Below are positions 1-13,178 of a stretch of DNA of 64,000 nucleotides, piece by piece. The stretch is from Acanthochlamys bracteata (Eukaryota > Streptophyta > Magnoliopsida > Pandanales > Velloziaceae): NCBI GenBank assembly GCA_019914995.1, contig CM034126.1, positions 14,079,001-14,143,000 on the forward strand, read 5' to 3'. The notes below the pieces were generated by a model. The model ran no database searches, had not been told where the DNA came from, and saw nothing but the letters and a program-made list of their open reading frames with translations. Made by a program: the position numbers and the translations under genes. Every line of letters starts with the position of its first letter. Positions within the stretch are counted from its first letter, which is position 1.

Positions 1-1
1 A

Positions 2-386
2 GACTTCTATGACATTAGTTTAGTTGATGGATACAACATTCCTATGGCTTTAGCACCCGTTGGTGGTAAGGGCAAAGACTGCAAACCTGCAAGCTGTGCC
101 CAGAATGTGAATGAAATTTGTCCACCTTCCCTACAAGTGCTGGCTTCTAGAGAGGGAAAGAGTCAGAGATCTGTTGTGGCATGCAAGAGCGCTTGCAGCG
201 CATTCGGGTCGCCCGAGTACTGCTGCACCGGGGCATATGCAGGCGGACCTAATGCTTGCAAGCCGAGTAACTACTCAGAGTTGTTCAAGGCAGCTTGCCC
301 GAGTGCTTATAGTTATGCTTATGATGATGCGACGAGCACGTTTACCTGCTGAGAGCAACAAGTATTTGGGCACCTTCTGTCCTTGA
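2..386 (+). CDS. thaumatin-like protein (PR-5 family), 3' part, frameshifted end
   Basis: Frame 2 enters the window in mid-gene, reads DFYDISLVDGYNIPM and continues with the cysteine-rich second half of a thaumatin-like protein (CKPASC, NEICPP, ACKSAC, EYCC, AACPSAYSYAYDDATSTFTC). This is a secreted PR-5 type disulfide fold. Frame 2 stops at 350-352, right after the FTC cysteine. The expected last 11 residues, including the final FCP cysteine, are present one base out of frame and end at a stop at 384-386. Removing one base near 350 gives exactly the spacing of the intact paralogue at 19678-20507, so a single-base insertion is the simplest explanation. As written the protein lacks the sixteenth conserved cysteine. 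It may be a young pseudogene, a tolerated truncation or an assembly error. The 5' half is outside the window. Confidence 0.88.
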
Positions 387-1177
387 GCAGCAAACCGGCG
401 ACTGCAATGCAAGGCTTAACAATGACTATACTTGCAATTTTTTGAATTTGCATTTGATTGATAACTATTATCATAGAATTTAGAACCTGTAACGATTCTC
501 CTAGATTATTATTTCAAATAATGGTGAACTATTATCATAAAGATTGTTGCTAGACGAAAATATGAAGTAATTATTCCCAGCTACATTTTGTAAATGTTTT
601 ACAGTGATAAACTATAAGATTTAATTTTCACTATTATTTATTACATAATCTAAACATTTATCTAGAGGATTTTCATATTTACTTGTAATGAAATATGAGA
701 TTTTTAAAATGAAAAAAAGAAAAAAACTACGTAACTATATTGTAAGAAAAATACAAACAGCCAGCTGCTAGGAATAGCACCTAATTGTTTGCATTTAGGA
801 TAAGATATTGTATATTATTTATTAACTAATAACATTCAATTATTGGCTCTTCATTTTACTAAATATGTGTTTCAATTATAAAAAAATTTTACTTTCTTTC
901 GTTAGACGTTGAATCCAAACTTATTCTTTATATTCTAATTTACTCTAAACTATCAAATTTAACTCTAATTTTTTATAGAATTAATTTAATAAAAATTTAA
1001 TTCTGTAAAATTTACTTCTTATCTATTAAAATAACTGAGAGTGCTTTGACTATTTCATTACCTGTGATTTCTTTTCAAACGAAGACCAAAAATGTCTTGC
1101 TACTCCAGTTGCTTTGAAATTAAAGCTCCGGCGAAGAAAAAATCGAATCGAGATCAAAATTCAGACCAAACTGACCG
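353..1177. other. intergenic spacer between thaumatin-like and FluG-like genes
   Basis: AT-rich spacer holding the 3' flank of the thaumatin-like gene and, from roughly 1080, the probable 5' UTR of the next gene. I see no ORF of substance and no clear TATA box. Confidence 0.6.
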
Positions 1178-4100
1178 ATGGCGAGTGACAAGTACTTAGC
1201 AATTCGTGAAGCGGTGGAGCGTGTTTCAGCGATCGATGCGCACGCTCACAACCTTGTCGCCATCGGTTCAAGCTTCCCGTTTCTTCGTTGCTTCAGTGAA
1301 GCCGAAGGTGATGCGCTTGATCAAGCTGTGCACAGTCTCTCGTTCAAGGTTTTGTTCGTATTCGCTCTCTCTCTCTCTGTCTCTCTCAATGATGAATTTT
1401 GTTTTCGGTGTTGAGAATCGTTTTAGCTCTTTTGGATTAGAAACAGCTTAAAAAACTTATCCAACGCATTCGGTCATCGACAGCGAACATCTGAAATCAA
1501 TAGTTTTTAAATATGCTTAATCGGTTTACTGGAAGATTTCTCTTTTTATTTTATTTTATTTTCTTCATCACGTGAAGAAACAGAGTTGGTGCAGCTGCAT
1601 ATTGTCTTCTCAGGAGAAGATTAAAACTATACAGTTGGCATCATGGAATGGGATAATTGTAGAATAAGTGCTGTTTAGCTTAAAAGGCAAAGCTTGTTTT
1701 TCACTTATCTTTTGACTGCTCTGCTGTAACAATTTACAGAGAAGTGTAAGGGATCTTGCTAGTTTGTATAACTGTGAGCCAACGTTGGATGGTCTGGAAG
1801 CACATAGAAGCTCTTTGGGATTGCTTTCTTTTGGATCAAAGTGCTTCGAAGCTGCTAATTTGTCTGTGGTTCTTTTCGATGATGGCATTGCTTTTGACAA
1901 GATGCATGATTGGAAGTGGCATAAGTGTCTTGTTCCTGCAGTTGGTCGAATTTTAAGGATTGAGCACTTGGCGGAGACTATTCTCAATCAAGTAAGTGCT
2001 ACTATTTCATTTATAGCAGCAACTTGTAACTTGGTTGCTATTCAGTTGCTTTCTCTTATGTGGAGAATTTAGTTTCTAAATTTAAGTCAATATCTAGATG
2101 ACATCAATTATTAGTTATTGCTGTCAGAGCATTATTCATGGGCATATGATTTTTTCCTGTAAAATTAATGTATGTAGTCTCTTGGTCATAAGTAATGAAA
2201 GAGGCTTAGTCCATTTGGTCAAGTAATTGAGACAACGACATATAACTGTATGCATTTAGGCACAGATGAAAAGGTATTTCTGAAAGTCAAGGTTGCTAGA
2301 GTCTATTGGGAAGGAGTCTGATTTCTGCCTCGACAATTGTCGACTTATTTGCATACAATTTTTCATCAACACACGATAATACTGCACTTAAATTGTTTAC
2401 AGGAGTTGACGAGAGGATCATCCTGTTCACTGGATTCGTTCTCTGCAATATTTTTGACAAGGATGAAATCATATCCTGCACAAGCTCTGTACTTGATTGC
2501 TTTGAAGAAATAATTTTAGTTATATTTTCTTTTCCTAAGCTTATCTGATACAGCTGCTGAAGAGATTGTTGCAATGAAAAGCATCGCTGCTTATAGAAGT
2601 GGTTTGGACATTGATACAAATGTAAGTAAGGTTGCTGCTGAGAGAGGTCTTAATGAAGATTTGAGTGGTAAGCTGTAGTTTATTTTGGTGGTCAGTAAAC
2701 ACTTGCGAGAATACATTATGTATACAATTTTCCTTTTTAGCTGGTGTACCCACTCGCTTGAAGAACAAAAGCTTCATTGACTATTTATTCACATTGAGTC
2801 TGGAATTCGCAGTATCCTTTGACTTGCCCATGCAGATTCATACAGGGTATAGGTTTACTTTCACTTATTTAATTTTAACATGAAAATATCATACAGTGTA
2901 ATACTTATCTTGCTTAGCTCCAATCTATTTGTTCTATATGTGTTGCGTAGTATGCGACCTTTTCAAGAACAGCACTGTCTATTATAGGCTTTCAGATATT
3001 TACCTGGCTCCTTTTATGAATAGGATCTCTTTTATCTAATCAAAGATGATGAGAGAAATAAAACCTCTGTATAACTATGATAAAAACCCAAGCAGTAATA
3101 TCATAACTGGTTAAAATTTTCAGATTTGGGGATAAGGATTTGGATATGAGGCTGAGTAATCCTCTTCATTTACGTAATGTTCTTGAAGATCGGAGATTCT
3201 GTAAATGCCGAATAGTTCTGCTACATGCATCTTATCCATTTTCTAAGGAGGCATCATATCTTGCTTCAGTTTACTCCCAGGTATGCTCTTTCATGATACA
3301 GTTCATAATAATTAAAAGCTCCCTAATAAGTTTTCTATTGCCTTCACAATTAGGTGTACCTTGACTTTGGATTGGCAGTACCAAAGCTTAGTATTCATGG
3401 CATGATTTCTTGTGTCAAAGAGCTGTTGCACTTAGCTCCTATAAAGAAGGTAGTATTGTGCTATGATAAGTCTATTCAATTTGAACATGTAGATTGGTGC
3501 CCAATTATTGAGAAACCATCATACTGTTTTCCTGCTTGATTGGACTTGATAGCATCAATGTAATTAGTACATCTGTTTTGAGTCCTTCTACCTTTGAGTA
3601 CCTCTACCTTATTCATGGAGATTGAATGATTTCTTTACCCCTTCATGCATCAGCAGTTGCAAATTTAATATTCTAATGATAGTACACATTACAGGTCATG
3701 TTCAGCACTGATGGCTATGCATTCCCTGAGACCTTTTATTTAGGTATGTAACAAATTAAATTCAGAGAAATGAGGTTTGTGTTGAGCAGGTAGGCTTACT
3801 ATGTCAAGAGGAACTCTCATTTTCTGTTTCAAATTTAGTTAAATAGGCTTTTTTTCTAGAAGTAAAGAAAGTTTCTTAGCAGTTGTTATTTTAAGCTGGA
3901 GTAATGTCATTGGTTGGGAGCATAGTCATTGGCCATTTTCATATTCAATCTATTTTAAACCAAGATCCAGATGTTGTCACTAGAACAAAATTGTCGAAAT
4001 TTCCTCTCTAAGCCATTTTGCTTTTCAGTAAAACATCTTGAGATTGTACTCTGAAGTATGAACATGTAAATTATTCCTACGTGAATATATATTTTGTTGA

Positions 4101-6510
4101 GCTAGCTGCAAGTGTTCTTTCAGTGCTTATGACATGTCTGGGAACTTCCGTGATGCATTTTCTGCCTGCCATGGTATTTGATCCATCATAGTTTAGACCA
4201 TCCATTTGTTCCTTCTGTTGAAGTCATCTGATGATATTACTATATTAGTATTCCATTTTCAATAACTAATGAGTTAATCAAAGCTACATAAAGACTGTTG
4301 GAAAAGTTGGTTCATCATGACTACATTTTCTACACTTTGCCACCAGTGTAATGCCTTCTTTGATCTGTGTTAAATTTGTGATTTTATAGCTGCATAAAAA
4401 CGCATACATACAAATTTAAGATGAAGGTCACATGTCATTGTCCTACAGGTTCAAGAAGAGCTCGGGAAATTGTTTCTTCCATATTGTCGGAGGCATGTGA
4501 TAATGGCGACCTTTCTGTCCCTGAGGCTGTTGAAGCTGTGGACGACATTTTTAGGGGGAACTCATTGAAACTCTACAAGTTGAATGGTATTATGGAGTCT
4601 ATCGATACTAATGGTGCTAAAGTGTTGGGAAATGAAGTAAAGACTAACATCCCGCAGGAAGACATTGTGTTTGTCCGTATTATTTGGATTGATGGTTCAG
4701 GCCAACATCGTTGTCGCGTGAGTTGTTTGCTCTCTCCAACCTAATTATGTGGCTTTTTGTAAGATAAATTTGACAGCAGTTGGCAATATATCCTGAATAG
4801 TAAAAATGCAGACCACTATGGCACACACAAACTCGGATACAGCGCACGCAAAAGAGTAGGCTAGTATTTTCCTTGGTTGATAGAAAGGGCACTTGTCCTA
4901 TCAAGTGGATTTCATATCTCAAAGTTTTATATGGAGGATCTTAGATAGGGGATATTATATAAATATAAAAACAAGACTGTATCATATCATCATCTGGTTA
5001 TCCACTTTGTGAATCTTGTGCTTGTTATTTATCTTGCATTCCATGGGTTTTTTGCATTGAATTATGTGCTGCCAATTTTCTTTGTTTAACAAGAACTTTT
5101 TGACAGAGCAAGATGCTACTCATTCTCTGAATCATGTCTGGTTTTCTTGTTAGTGTTTGCCTACTGACCCTGTTTCTTTGGTGGACCTTTTCTGGTTTAC
5201 TGAAAAGTTAGCCCTTCTTCGAATATTTTGGCTCAGCACTTTTTATTTGAATGTATCTGGCTTTTATGGCCACTGTGCAGGTTATTCCAGTGAATCGGTT
5301 TTATCAATTTGTTAAGGATTATGGTGTTGGCTTAACTTGTGCCGCTATGGGAATATCTTCATTGTATGATGCCCCAGCAAAGGGGTCAAACCTAAGTGGA
5401 GTGGGTGAGATCAGACTAATTCCTGATATGACAACAAAGCATAGGATTCCATGGTATGTCATAAGGCAGTTAGCTTCTTTGCGCAATTATTCTTTAATGA
5501 TACTTTTAATACTAATATTTTGAGGTTTGGTAACTTGTGCTGGGAACACTTTGTAGCAAGGATGTCTTATGAAAGTGTAGAAACAGAACTAGTTGTTCGT
5601 CCTATTAGTTACCACTCTCAGAATAAAATTTGATGCAATTACTTACCTTGTCAAACTTGTTGGTTGATATGGCTAGCGATGAAGCCTTGGCAAAGAAAAT
5701 GTAGCTTTCTTTTGAAATCATTGCTCAAAGATAGCAGTTTGCTTCCTTCGTTCAAGCACACATAGCTTGCACATTGGGAGAAATCTTGAGATTTTATTGA
5801 TGTTGAAACTCCATGCATGGCTGAATGACCTGCATGTTGCATAGTACATGTCAAGATTGTGAAGAAATCTTGTTTTAGCGGGTAAGCTTTGACTCTTGGG
5901 GTGCAACTCTTTAGTCCATGGTCCAGTCTTCAAACTGTCATTTGAGCCAAAAAAGTAAATTTAGGAAGTGTGGCAGCCTTGACCTGTAGTAGGAAATATC
6001 ATTGCAGGTGGAGGCCCAGCTGCACTACATTGAGAGTTGACATCTCAAGATATTAGCATATGGCAAGAGGAATTCTGTTTTGGAATTTTGATAGGCACAA
6101 GGTTAGAGATGTAGTGTTTTAAGTCAGTTATGTGTGGCCAAAAATTTTGGAATTTGCTACTAACCAGTGGATTCTGATGGGGAATTGCTCTATCAACAGT
6201 ATATTGCAACCCAAACACAACTAAGAGGGGAATTGCTTCCCCTTCTTCTCCATTCCCTTTATAAACACCCCATCCGAACACACCGTAAGGAGAGACGGCA
6301 AAAATAGAGGCGAGAGGTCTTGAGTGACAAGTCCTTGCAACAATGAGGGATTCTCAAAAGTGACTTTTCCCTAGGTAGCTTCTTTCTTTTTTCCCCTTGG
6401 TTTTGTTTGTAATAAGCGTGTAGTGTCTATCAACCTTCTGAGGCTAAGATAACATAAGTCTTTAATCATGTCCTAGAGTATTGTAGCGGTATTATGTGGT
6501 ATCATAGTGT

Positions 6511-6559
<49 letters not shown>

Positions 6560-9500
6560 CCTTTTCAAGCAATCATAATTTGACTCTGTCATGCACGTGT
6601 AGACTCATTCGGTATCCTAAAGCAGATATTTGTGATAGGGCAAAGCATGAGGAAATGGTTTTGGCAGATATGCAAATAAGACCAGGTGAGGCATGGGAGT
6701 ATTGTCCAAGAGATGCCTTGCGGAGAGCATCAAAGATATTGAAGGATGAATTTAATCTGGTAAGTTCCTTTAGAGTAGTTCCACATGCCAAGCACCCATA
6801 GCATTCCCTTCAAAGGAGAGGCTAAGTGTTCAAATCTCGGCAGTGTAGCTTACTAAAAAAAAGAAAGTAGTGCCACATGAGAAGCAATTCTTAAAAATAT
6901 TTCTTTTGCAGGTAATGAATGTGGGATTTGAGACTGAATTTTATCTCCTCAAGAGAGTTACGAGGTATATCTTTACGAGAACTAATTTTGTTTCCTTCAC
7001 AGATTCTTTGAACTTCCAACTAGGATATGTGCAGGGATGGGGTAGAACACTGGGTTCCAATTGATAACACCCCTTACTGCTCAACTTCTGCATTTGATGC
7101 TGTGTCACCTATATTACAGGAAGTGAACTCTGCTCTTCAATCTATGAATATCTCAGTTGAGCAGGTGAGAAAAGTTTGGGCTGTCTAGCAGGTATTGAAA
7201 GTATAATAAGTATGTGTGGACTCATGCAAACTCAAATCTGTGAATGATCCTAGGGATTGCTCATTGATTTATCCTTAATATGACCATACATCTTCTCGCA
7301 ATATCGTTTATTTGCTTAGTATGATGATCATTTTTAATGTAGTTTCCATATTTTTGCTTTTGGCATCGGTGCCTTAGACTTTCTTGTGGTGGTTGTGTAT
7401 ACCTTAAATCATATATAAAGATTTAGGTAATCCTTTAGAATCTACATGTTTGTGGTTTCATGAGCCAATTCAATCGATGATTTGCACGGTTAGTTTACTC
7501 AGTTAGTCTTGATGTATGAACTTTTATTTAGCCAGTTAAGTAATTTCTGCTCTGTAATTTACTTTGGAATCACATTTACTGGTGTTATGTAAATATTTTC
7601 TCTAAGTAAACTCTTGTTATCCTATAGCTGCATGCAGAAGCTGGGAAAGGACAGTTTGAATTATCATTTGGGCATACAGCCTGCAGAATTGCTGCTGATA
7701 ACATTGTTTTTGTTCGTGAAGTTATAAGGGCTATTGCTAGGAAGCATGGTTTACTTGCAACTTTTGTTCCAAAGTGAGTTTACTCAGGATTAGTTTTCTT
7801 CATCTTTACTTACTTCACTGCACTTGGAAGAATGAATTTGGATGAATACATTTCATTTTATTATATTTTATATCCTAAGTGAATCTGTTGTTCCTTTGTG
7901 CTCTTTGAAGCTAATAGTTGTCAGAATTAGATTTTTAAGAGGTCAAATTAGTATAGACTCATGTTTGCTCTTGGCTCATATATGATTAATTTCCACTGCT
8001 ATTTTCTTCAGTTCATGAGCTTTGTTAACCTTTTGTTTAAGTTAAATTGGACATGTCTAACCTGCACTTTTCCTTGTGCATATTTTTTAACATACAACCT
8101 TTAAAATTGTGAAAGTATTATTTGTTTTGGAATCTTATCGTGTATCTCTCTTAACTTTTATAGGTATGACTTGGATGACTTTGGTTCAGGATCTCATGTG
8201 CACGTAAGTTTGTGGGAGAATGGTCAGAATGTATTCATGGGATCTGAGATATCAAAAACTCAACATGGAATGTCGATTATTGGAGAGCACTTTATGGCTG
8301 GAGTTTTCAATCATCTTCCTGCAATCCTAGCTTTTATAGCTCCAATTCCAAATAGGTGAACTTTATTTCCTCTGTCCCTGATTATTTAATTTATCTGCGA
8401 ATATCGTTCCCTGTACACATGCCAATTAGGTGGAGCTGCTTGCTTTAATACTTTCAGTGCAAATGGATTGGATAGGCCTGTTGGTTCATTTAAACTCTGC
8501 TTCTGTGACCTAGTTATTTTTTGCTTTTCTTGTTCACCATTCTTTTAAATTTTAACATTATAAGTCAGCAATAGGGATGTGTCAAAACTGATCTCTATGA
8601 TCATGAAAAACTGATGTTTTCGTCCAAGTTGCTCAGTAGTCTTGTTGTTCTTTCTTATTGGTGTGCTACACTTTATTTAAGGAGAGGTTTTCTATTGAGA
8701 GGCAGTCACTCATCATGCTGTTGCTCAATTACATAAATTATCAAGCTCCATTCATCAATGGCTCAATGGTAGTGCTAATGGTGACATATGACTGATGGTG
8801 CCTTGGGAAGAGCATCTCTGCAAATTTCTTTTCAGTCATTTCGAGTTACTTAAGGCCTCTAATCATAGAGCTCCATAATTACTGCATCTCTCCACCTATC
8901 TATTCATCATTCTAAAATGGCTACAGTATGTTGGTTATCTCATGTTGATTGTTAATTAAGTTTGTGACAATTTGATTATTTCGAATGTAGTTACGACCGC
9001 ATTCAACCAAATATGTGGAGTGGAGCATTCCACTGCTGGGGAAAAGAAAATAAGGAAGCCCCTCTGAGAACCACATGCCCACCTGGTATATCTAATGAGC
9101 TTGTAAGCAACTTTGAGATCAAGCCTTTTGACTCCTGTGCAAATCCACACCTGGGACTAGCTGCAATTTTAGCTGCTGGAATTGATGGTCTTAGAAGAGG
9201 TTTCAGTTTGCCTGAGCCTGTTGGTATGGTCCTGCTTCACTTCTGCTCTAATATAGTTCTGAAGTTTTGAGAGTATACTTTTATTGCGTACAGAAAAATG
9301 TGTTTATTAAGTTAATACTTAAATAAACCGCTAATACTTAGCTTGATTTGGATAATAACGTACTGCCTGATTTATCTTTATTTATGTCTTACTTGGTAAT
9401 CAAACGCTGAGCATCACTTGCCTATGGGCCTTCTAGAAACTTTAAGTATGTCTTTTGGAAAAGCATTAACTAGCCAAACAGCACTACGATGTTATTTCTT

Positions 9501-10823
9501 TCTTTTTCAACAAACTGCTCATAAGCATCAAATCAAGCTTTGTACTCTGAATTTTTTGGTTGATCGTTGGGGAAAAGGAAATAATTTAGAATCACATCTG
9601 CAAAAGTTACAATGATATAACTTTGCATTGACACTCGGACTCTTGATTTTTACATCTGACATGATAGAGTAACTCGTATGATGCCCTTTCATTATTAAAG
9701 GAGAAGTTAACATTTTGTTCATTTAAATATTTGTTGATGCTTGGAATGTTAGCTAATAAATACTCTATTTGAACAGAAACAGATCCAGGTACTCATGTTA
9801 TGGAGGTCAAACGGCTGCCAAAGGATTTGTCAGAGTCTGTGCAAGCTCTCACTGAAGATGTGGTTTTGAAAGATATAATTGGTGACAACCTTCTGACTGC
9901 CATCATTGCAATTCGCAAGGTATGCTATCTTTAATCACATGTCAGAAAAAACAGTTAACTTGAAATTCTAGATTTCCTTTGCGTAATACAGTTATAGGAC
10001 ATTTTTGGTTAGCATGGTCTTATGAACTTAAGCATCTAGATGAATTAAATGGTTTCTTTAATATGTAGATTTATTATGTTTATATGGAATTCAAGGTTTT
10101 AATTGTGCTAAACTAGTTCTTTTCCCCCTGTAGTAGTTGTACATGCAGAAAATCTGATTGTCCTGCTCATACATTCCATTAGATCTTTCCACTTATGTTT
10201 ATAATGTCAGCTTCTAGGAAACTGGCAAGATATTGCAAAGCTCTATTACTCCCAAAATAAAACTTTTCAGCAGGGCCCAGTTCTAAATTTTGATGCTTTG
10301 TGCCACTTATTTAGTGGATGTTTCTGCATGAATGCTTACAGTTAAACTGAAGTAGTACAAGTAAACCTAAGCATTTCAGCTTAATCAAATTGCCAAAAGC
10401 CCCTATAAGAAGAATGCCAAAGCCCAAGGTTTAACTTGAAGCACTTGGTCACACAAACTAAGGCTGTGGATCCTGGACGTTTTCTAATCCGCTTGGAGTG
10501 AACATTTTAATAGTAAGTTTTTGCAAATGAACAGCTTTATAATCTAGGAAGATGAAAGTTTAAGAAGAGATGACAGTTCCCATATTATGATATGGATTTT
10601 GCAGTTAAAACATGAGGTACTTCTTTTCTAGATTAGTTGAAACAATAGGCACCAATGCTTAACACGTATTCTGCCAAAGTTGGCTTGACCATGTGTTTCT
10701 AGTAATAGCTTTGCCTGCCTGATGGATATTCTTTTCTAATAGCTGCTCTTTGTTTTACAGACAGATATTGCATACTATGCTAAGCATGAGGATGCATATA
10801 AGCAGTTGATACACCGATATTGA
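1178..10823 (+). CDS. FluG/NodGS-like protein: amidohydrolase plus glutamine synthetase domains, 18 exons
   Basis: Exons I can join in frame: 1178-1348, 1740-1991, 2403-2470, 2552-2667, 2741-2846, 3124-3280, 3354-3449, 3695-3743, 4449-4717, 5281-5453, 6639-6759, 6912-6964, 7035-7164, 7628-7773, 8164-8355, 8991-9223, 9777-9919, 10761-10823. They total 2538 nt (845 codons plus stop), about the size I recall for plant NodGS/FluG-like proteins. The N-terminal half is an amidohydrolase-like domain (DAHAHN near residue 21, FDLPMQIHTG, RIVLLHASYPFSKEA, VYLDFGLAVPK, VMFSTDGYAFPE). The C-terminal half is type I glutamine synthetase-like (GSGQHR, RPGEAWEYCPR, AEAGKGQFELSFGH, GSGSHVHVSLWENG, NPHLGLAAILAAG). 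Members are cytosolic; nitrogen or root-development roles are reported for the Arabidopsis homologue. All introns are GT-AG except 2471-2551, which fits AT-AC. A poly(A) signal AATAAA lies at 10921. Confidence 0.93.
2471..2551 (+). other. putative U12-type AT-AC intron in the FluG-like gene
   Basis: The 81-base interval begins ATATCCTG, matching the minor-spliceosome AT-AC donor core ATATCCT, and ends GATAC. A TTCCTAAG branch-site-like element puts its second A about 13 bases before the end. Joining 2403-2470 to 2552-2667 keeps the frame (phase 2) and gives a peptide that fits the family (LTRMKS followed by AAEEIVAMKSIAAYRSG). I found no GT donor after 2403 that keeps the frame with any AG acceptor near 2553. 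Confidence 0.75.
6512..6557. repeat. (CT)n microsatellite in an intron
   Basis: About 22 uninterrupted CT units in intron 10 of the FluG-like gene, roughly 80 bases upstream of the exon at 6639. It is the longest dinucleotide run in the window. It may act as part of the polypyrimidine-rich intron end; that is inference. Confidence 0.9.
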
Positions 10824-13178
10824 TTAGGCCTAGCCTGGGAGCAAGTGATGATGTTGCACTTCGCAATGCTTATATTACTGTGACACTGATAGAACTGGAA
10901 TTTATCTCTCGGTAATTTTAAATAAAGTGCACCTCCTTTTTATGCTTATGAGGATCTTAATTCTAGTTTTACGACTTTATACTTTTTAGTGTTCAGCATG
11001 TGTTACATTCACGTATATCTTGCCATTGAGAGGATCTCAACATTTGACATAAACTTAGGTTAGACAAAGCGCACAACTTCGTTGCTCTGTTTGACGATCT
11101 TGATGAATCATGCTGTTTGTGGCATACAAATTTGGTTTCTTGTTAATCTACCAGGAAGCTTCTGTTATGGTGGATGAAGAGCAAACCTGAGCAACGCTTG
11201 CCCAATGAAACTAAACGGTACTCTCTCTCTTTTAACAGTTCAGTTGGAATTTATTTTTTGCGATAAAAGACTAAGTTTCATATTTATTTTTAAATACAAT
11301 TATATTCAAAGTTATTTTCAGATTAACTCGTCACTACAGTCGAACATAATATCTCACTCATTTTTTTTAAAAAATTATTTTTTAAAAACTTATTTATTAG
11401 GAATTTATTTCACTGGTACGTTTTTAGCCAATTTTTATATGAAATTAGGTGCCCCTTTCCTGAAGTTTCATCGCAAGTGGTTCATCTACGTGTCATTGCA
11501 ATTTCTTAGTTAGAAGTTTACTTTAAAGTTCAGTAGAAGATACTATGCATCATAATTAGTAGCTCTTATCAGTTATCTCTACGATGGTAATGATCCTTTA
11601 CAGCTTCGTCCTCCTTCTAGTGACAGCGTCTGATGTTTCCAAGTATTTTTTAATTCCCTTTTATTTTTTACATTTTTATTAAATTTTTTATAATATTATA
11701 GATATTTTTAAAATTGAAAAATATAAAAGTTTTATATCGTAATATCATGTTAATTTTAATTTTAATTTTTTTCAAACAAAAAAATTAAGTTGGTTCTTAA
11801 AATTTTAATTTTTGTTATTTTAGAATTTTTTTTAAAAAAAAATACTTCTAAGCATCTCTTAATGTTCACATACACTTCTATGATAATATGTAGTCGTCCG
11901 TGACTTCTAAGCAAAGGCGCTGTCCACCTTGTTCATTACTACTTATTTGAATGCCACATTTAGTCATTGTTGGATTTTAAGGATGGTGGTTAAGTGAAGT
12001 GAAGCGAATCTTTTAAGTACGTTCGATCTGTATTTTTACTTCTTTATTTGTTGCTTTTATTTGTTTTTTTATTTATGTTTAAATGTGCTTTTGGCGAAGC
12101 TTTTTAGAAAAAATAAATTTTAAATTGTTTAGTTTATATTTTTTAATATATTTTTTATAATTATTTAAAAAGTTTATTTAAAATTTAGAAAATATAAAAA
12201 TTTTTATATAATAAAATTTTTTATTTTTTATTTTTTAAGTAAAAAGTAAAGCTTATTTTTATAAAAATATAAAATTATTTTTTGTTTTAGATCAATTCTA
12301 TTTAAAAATCAGTGTGAGACGGAAATGTTAAGTGCACGGTTAGTGAAGTAAACTAATTGCAGCTTTATTTGTCATGAGAAGTTTAACATTCATATACGCT
12401 TGACACGGAAATGTGAAGTTTTTCCGGAGTGATGTTTTACGCAGTGGACCTGGTCTAGTTGTTCTAGCAGAGCTGGTAAAAACGAATGCAGCTTATAACA
12501 TGCGAGTTACGTTTAGCTTTCAGTTTTGTTGTGTTTTAGTTTGTTATTTAGGCTATAAATAATGTTTTATAGCTTTAAAGAACTTGGAGAGTGTTCCTCA
12601 GCCAGTTGATTTTATTTTTTATCAGAATGAAAAAAATATCAATTGCCAACACGGTTGAACGACTATCATTTCACTTTTATTCAAGCGAAGGTTATCCAAT
12701 TTTAGTTTTGTTAAGTTTCATGCTTAAATTAGTCATTAGTTGTATGCTTAAAATGCGTATAGCTCTTGGACCCTTATAACCTTGTCGTCTAGCTCCGTTA
12801 CATCCATCAGCAAAGAAACTCAATCCATTTGCTTTCCTTTTAAGGCCAAACTTGAGCTCTCAACAATTCAAGCGATCAAATTCCACTTGGTCTTTGTCTA
12901 TGAAAGGAAACATATCATAATAACATATTAAAATTTTCTGTTTTCTGTTTTATCTACTAATAATCTGTATAATATACTCCCAGGTGGTTGATGACGGATA
13001 GTGTGCGTGTAAACTTGTTGTGCAAATGAATGCTTACGTGTTGATTAAGCAGGCTAATGTGGACCCATAAAAGGAACACTCTGGGCCGGCCTTGTCTGTT
13101 TGGGCTTTAATTTAACAAAAGTCAAAAAGAAATTGACTAGTGGATTTACGGATAGCGGGAAGCAAACCGCTCTCCTTT
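10824..13178. other. 3' flank and AT-rich intergenic DNA
   Basis: The first part is the 3' UTR of the FluG-like gene. The rest is AT-rich with long T and A runs (11340-11860, 12050-12310) that look like MITE-type inserts. Short ORFs here have no recognisable motif or coding bias. No gene seen. Confidence 0.5.

Noticed and set aside
2306..2548. ORF overlapping exon 3 of the FluG-like gene
   Set aside because: Wrong frame; the frame that matches the family starts at 2403 with GAG TTG ACG.
11205..11513. 102-codon ORF, Phe/Ile/Leu-rich
   Set aside because: Composition follows AT-rich DNA downstream of a finished gene; apparent hydrophobicity is a by-product of T runs.
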